Of a DNA stretch of 64,000 nt, positions 61,439 to 64,000 are shown piece by piece. Positions within the stretch are counted from its first letter, which is position 1; each line of letters opens with the position of its first letter. The notes under the pieces were generated by a model. The model did no database searches. It was not told the origin of the DNA and saw only the letters and a list, made by a program, of their open reading frames with translations. Origin of the DNA: an uncultured Pelagibacteraceae bacterium (GTDB lineage: Bacteria; Pseudomonadota; Alphaproteobacteria; Pelagibacterales; Pelagibacteraceae); contig CACJHW010000002.1 of the NCBI GenBank assembly GCA_902593285.1, positions 186,001 through 250,000 of the forward strand, in the 5' to 3' direction. Both the position numbers and the translations under genes were made by a program.

Positions 61439-62084
61439 AATAAAAAGTAAAAAAGATTTAAAAGAAGCTTTACAAATTCTTCAAACTTGGTTTTCACCTT
61501 TATTTCCTATTGGAAGTTTTTCATATTCTCATGGTTTAGAGGCAATGATTAATGATAATTTTATTAAGTCAAAAGAAGATATTCTGGATTATTTAAAATG
61601 TATCTTAAAATATGGAACAGGTAAAAATGATATTATTTTAATGAAACATACTTATCAAGGAGAAGAGTTAAATGAACTGGCCTTATCTCTTTGTCCATCC
61701 AAAGAAAGAAAAATTGAGTCTATTGAAATGGGTAATGCTTTTAGAAAAGTGTTAGCTGATAGTTGGGATTTTAATATTAAAGAAAACACTGCTTATCCAA
61801 TCGCAATTGCTAAAGCAGCTAAACATTTTGATATACCGCTTAACTTAACAATAGTATCTTATCTACAATCCTTTGTATCAAATCTAATAAATGTTTGCAT
61901 TAAACATATACCAATCGGACAAAAAATCGGACAGGACTGTATAATTAAAACTTACGAATTAATAAGAGAAATAGAAAAAGAAAGTCAAAATTTAAATTTA
62001 GAAGACTTAGGTGGAATTTGTTTTAATAGTGATATCTACAGTATCAAGCATGAAAATCTGAAAACACGAATTTATAAAACATGA
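61404..62084 (+). CDS. ureF: Urease accessory protein UreF
   Basis: [21 protein letters not shown]. Confidence 0.95.
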   Translation: MELVEPIAINTKIKSKKDLKEALQILQTWFSPLFPIGSFSYSHGLEAMINDNFIKSKEDILDYLKCILKYGTGKNDIILMKHTYQGEELNELALSLCPSKERKIESIEMGNAFRKVLADSWDFNIKENTAYPIAIAKAAKHFDIPLNLTIVSYLQSFVSNLINVCIKHIPIGQKIGQDCIIKTYELIREIEKESQNLNLEDLGGICFNSDIYSIKHENLKTRIYKT

Positions 62085-62692
62085 AAAATATAAATGGACC
62101 ATTAAAAGTTGGAATAGGCGGACCCGTTGGTGCAGGGAAGACAAGTTTAACAGCTGAATTGTGTAAATTTTTATCAAAGAAAATTTCTATGGCTGTAATA
62201 TCAAACGATATTTATACAAAAGAGGATGCAGAATTTTTAATGAAAGTTCAAGCTTTACCTCTTGAAAGAATCAAAGGAGTTGAAACAGGAGGCTGTCCAC
62301 ATACAGCAATTCGTGAAGATGCTTCAATTAATATGCTTGCTGTAGAAAATATGAAAAAAAAATTTCCTGATCTTGATTTGATTTTAATCGAGTCTGGTGG
62401 AGATAATTTAGCAGCAACTTTTAGTCCTGAATTAGTTGATCTATCTATTTATGTTATTGACGTTGGTATGGGTGGAGATATTCCTAGAAAGGGCGGTCCT
62501 GCTATCCAAAAGTCAGATTTGTTAATTATTAACAAGACAGATTTAGCTCCTCATGTGGATGTTAATCTCGAAACCATGAAAGAAGATGTAAAAAAGGCTC
62601 GAAATGGCCTACCTTATGTTTTTTGTCAGATGAAAAAGCAAATTGGCGTTGAAGATGTTGCTAAATTTTTATTTTCATCAGGTGGACTATAG
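62081..62692 (+). CDS. ureG: Urease accessory GTPase UreG
   Basis: [53 protein letters not shown]. Confidence 0.98.
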   Translation: MKNINGPLKVGIGGPVGAGKTSLTAELCKFLSKKISMAVISNDIYTKEDAEFLMKVQALPLERIKGVETGGCPHTAIREDASINMLAVENMKKKFPDLDLILIESGGDNLAATFSPELVDLSIYVIDVGMGGDIPRKGGPAIQKSDLLIINKTDLAPHVDVNLETMKEDVKKARNGLPYVFCQMKKQIGVEDVAKFLFSSGGL

Positions 62693-62711
62693 AGCTTTTT
62701 ATTAAGCTCTA
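62690..62711. terminator. Bidirectional hairpin spanning the stop codons of ureG and umuC
   Basis: TAGAGCTTTTTATTAAGCTCTA, perfect 8-bp arms; contains ureG TAG and umuC TTA (TAA). Confidence 0.6.
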
Positions 62712-63979
62712 ATCGTTGGTAAACAATAAAAATCAGCTGTATCTATTTTAGAAGAATATTGCCTTCTCATATTCCATTTTTTATGAACTCCTGCACTAGC
62801 AACACTCAAGGTAGATCTTCCGTATCGATGATTAGTGTTATCAATTGATCGCATCAAGCTATTAATTTTTTCATCTTTTTCAGATGTAAATAAATTTGTT
62901 TTATCACTAGCATTCGACAATCCTGTTAGCATCACACCTGCTTTTTGATAACGATAACCATTTTTAAAAATACTTTCTAATATTGAAACTGCAGTTTTAA
63001 CTGTTTCGATACTGTTATTTGTTGCAATCGGAAAATCGACTGTCTTTGCATTTGAATAATAACCAAAGTTTCTTTGGAAAGGACTGGTTCTAACAAATAC
63101 TGTAATTGCTTTTGCAACTAAAGACTCTGATCTGATTTTTTCAGATGCATTTAAACAATAATTAGCAACTGCTTCTTTTAATTCTTGAAATGTTTCAATT
63201 CTTTTTCCAAATGATCTTGAAACCACACAACTCTTTCGTTTAGTTGTAGTTGTCTCTAACCCAATACAGGAAATTCCTCTAAGCTCCATTGCAGTTCTTG
63301 AACTTAAAACATTAGAAGATTTTTTGATCCAGGTATTAGACTTATTTTTTAATTGCTTAGCATTATAAATTCCATGTTTTTGATAAAACTTAGTTAGTTG
63401 CCTTCCAACACCCCAGATATCATTGATTTCGACTTTTTCTAAAATAGGATCTAAATTTTCTATTCCAATTAAACTTGTCACTCCTGATTGTTTTTTCTTT
63501 GCAATGTGATTTGCAACTTTACTTAAGGTTTTTGTATTTGCTATTCCAATACTTGTTGGAATACCAGTCCATTGTAAAACTGTTTCTCTAATTTCTTTTC
63601 CAACTTTTTCTACTTCACTATCAGGAAAATTTGATAAATCTAAAAATGCTTCGTCAATGGAGTAAACTTCTATTTCTGAATTAAATCTTTTAAGAGTTCG
63701 CATTACTCTTCTAGATAAATCTCCATATAAAGAATAATTCGATGAAAAAACTTCAACTTTATTTTTAAGAATAATATCTTTTGCTTTAAAGTAGGGTTCA
63801 CCCATTTTAATTCCTAAAGCTTTTGCTTCATTTGATCTTGAAATAATACAGCCATCATTGTTAGATAGAACGACAACAGGCTTTCTTCTTATTTTTGGAT
63901 TGAATAATCTTTCACACGAGACGTAAAAAGAATTACAATCAATTAATGCTATTTTTTTAGTACGTTGAATGGATGACAT
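62702..63979 (-). CDS. umuC: Y-family DNA polymerase UmuC
   Basis: [61 protein letters not shown]. Confidence 0.95.
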   Translation of the reverse strand: MSSIQRTKKIALIDCNSFYVSCERLFNPKIRRKPVVVLSNNDGCIISRSNEAKALGIKMGEPYFKAKDIILKNKVEVFSSNYSLYGDLSRRVMRTLKRFNSEIEVYSIDEAFLDLSNFPDSEVEKVGKEIRETVLQWTGIPTSIGIANTKTLSKVANHIAKKKQSGVTSLIGIENLDPILEKVEINDIWGVGRQLTKFYQKHGIYNAKQLKNKSNTWIKKSSNVLSSRTAMELRGISCIGLETTTTKRKSCVVSRSFGKRIETFQELKEAVANYCLNASEKIRSESLVAKAITVFVRTSPFQRNFGYYSNAKTVDFPIATNNSIETVKTAVSILESIFKNGYRYQKAGVMLTGLSNASDKTNLFTSEKDEKINSLMRSIDNTNHRYGRSTLSVASAGVHKKWNMRRQYSSKIDTADFYCLPTIRA

Positions 63980-64000
63980 AAGTAACAACCCCCCAAATAA

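Noticed and set aside
1-64000. Integrases, transposases or prophage genes
   Set aside because: None recognised among the ORFs; the accessory-looking modules (aromatic, urease) show no mobile-element remnants in this window

Overview
This is a very AT-rich, gene-dense bacterial chromosomal window. It looks like a SAR11/Pelagibacterales-type streamlined alphaproteobacterium, inferred from base composition, gene content and proteorhodopsin next to ferredoxin and reductase genes; taxonomy was not verified. Contents in order: (1) a B12-binding radical SAM protein, a CAT-anticodon tRNA, mlaC/mlaA, an amidase and RNase P RNA. (2) A long division/cell-wall (dcw) cluster: mraZ-ftsZ-rsmH-ftsL-ftsI-murE/murF fusion-mraY-murD-ftsW-murG-murC-murB-ddl-ftsQ-[short FtsA-like]-lpxC, followed by bamD and ligA. 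(3) pepP, uvrD, an AsmA-like gene, fumC, a MazG-like gene, nadC, nadA, tRNA-Leu(GAG), ygfZ, a dihydroorotase, an SMR transporter and prpE. (4) A proteorhodopsin with the glutamine spectral-tuning residue, then desaturase, ferredoxin, reductase and GST genes. (5) A DksA-like gene, two glycosyltransferases, a DUF1800/DUF1501 pair and a sulfatase. (6) A TRAP transporter with aromatic meta-cleavage-like enzymes and a BKACE (DUF849) protein. (7) A complete ureDABCEFG cluster. (8) umuC. The most notable observation is that the ftsA slot of the dcw cluster holds only a 233-aa protein. It appears to keep the N-terminal/1C-like region and a C-terminal amphipathic helix but lacks most of the actin-fold ATPase, while ftsZ has moved to directly after mraZ. 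Other points of interest: a MraZ operator with exact 10-bp periodicity overlapping a promoter, a MurE-MurF fusion, nearly universal abutment or overlap of convergent genes, and several unannotated micro-ORFs encoding small membrane peptides.
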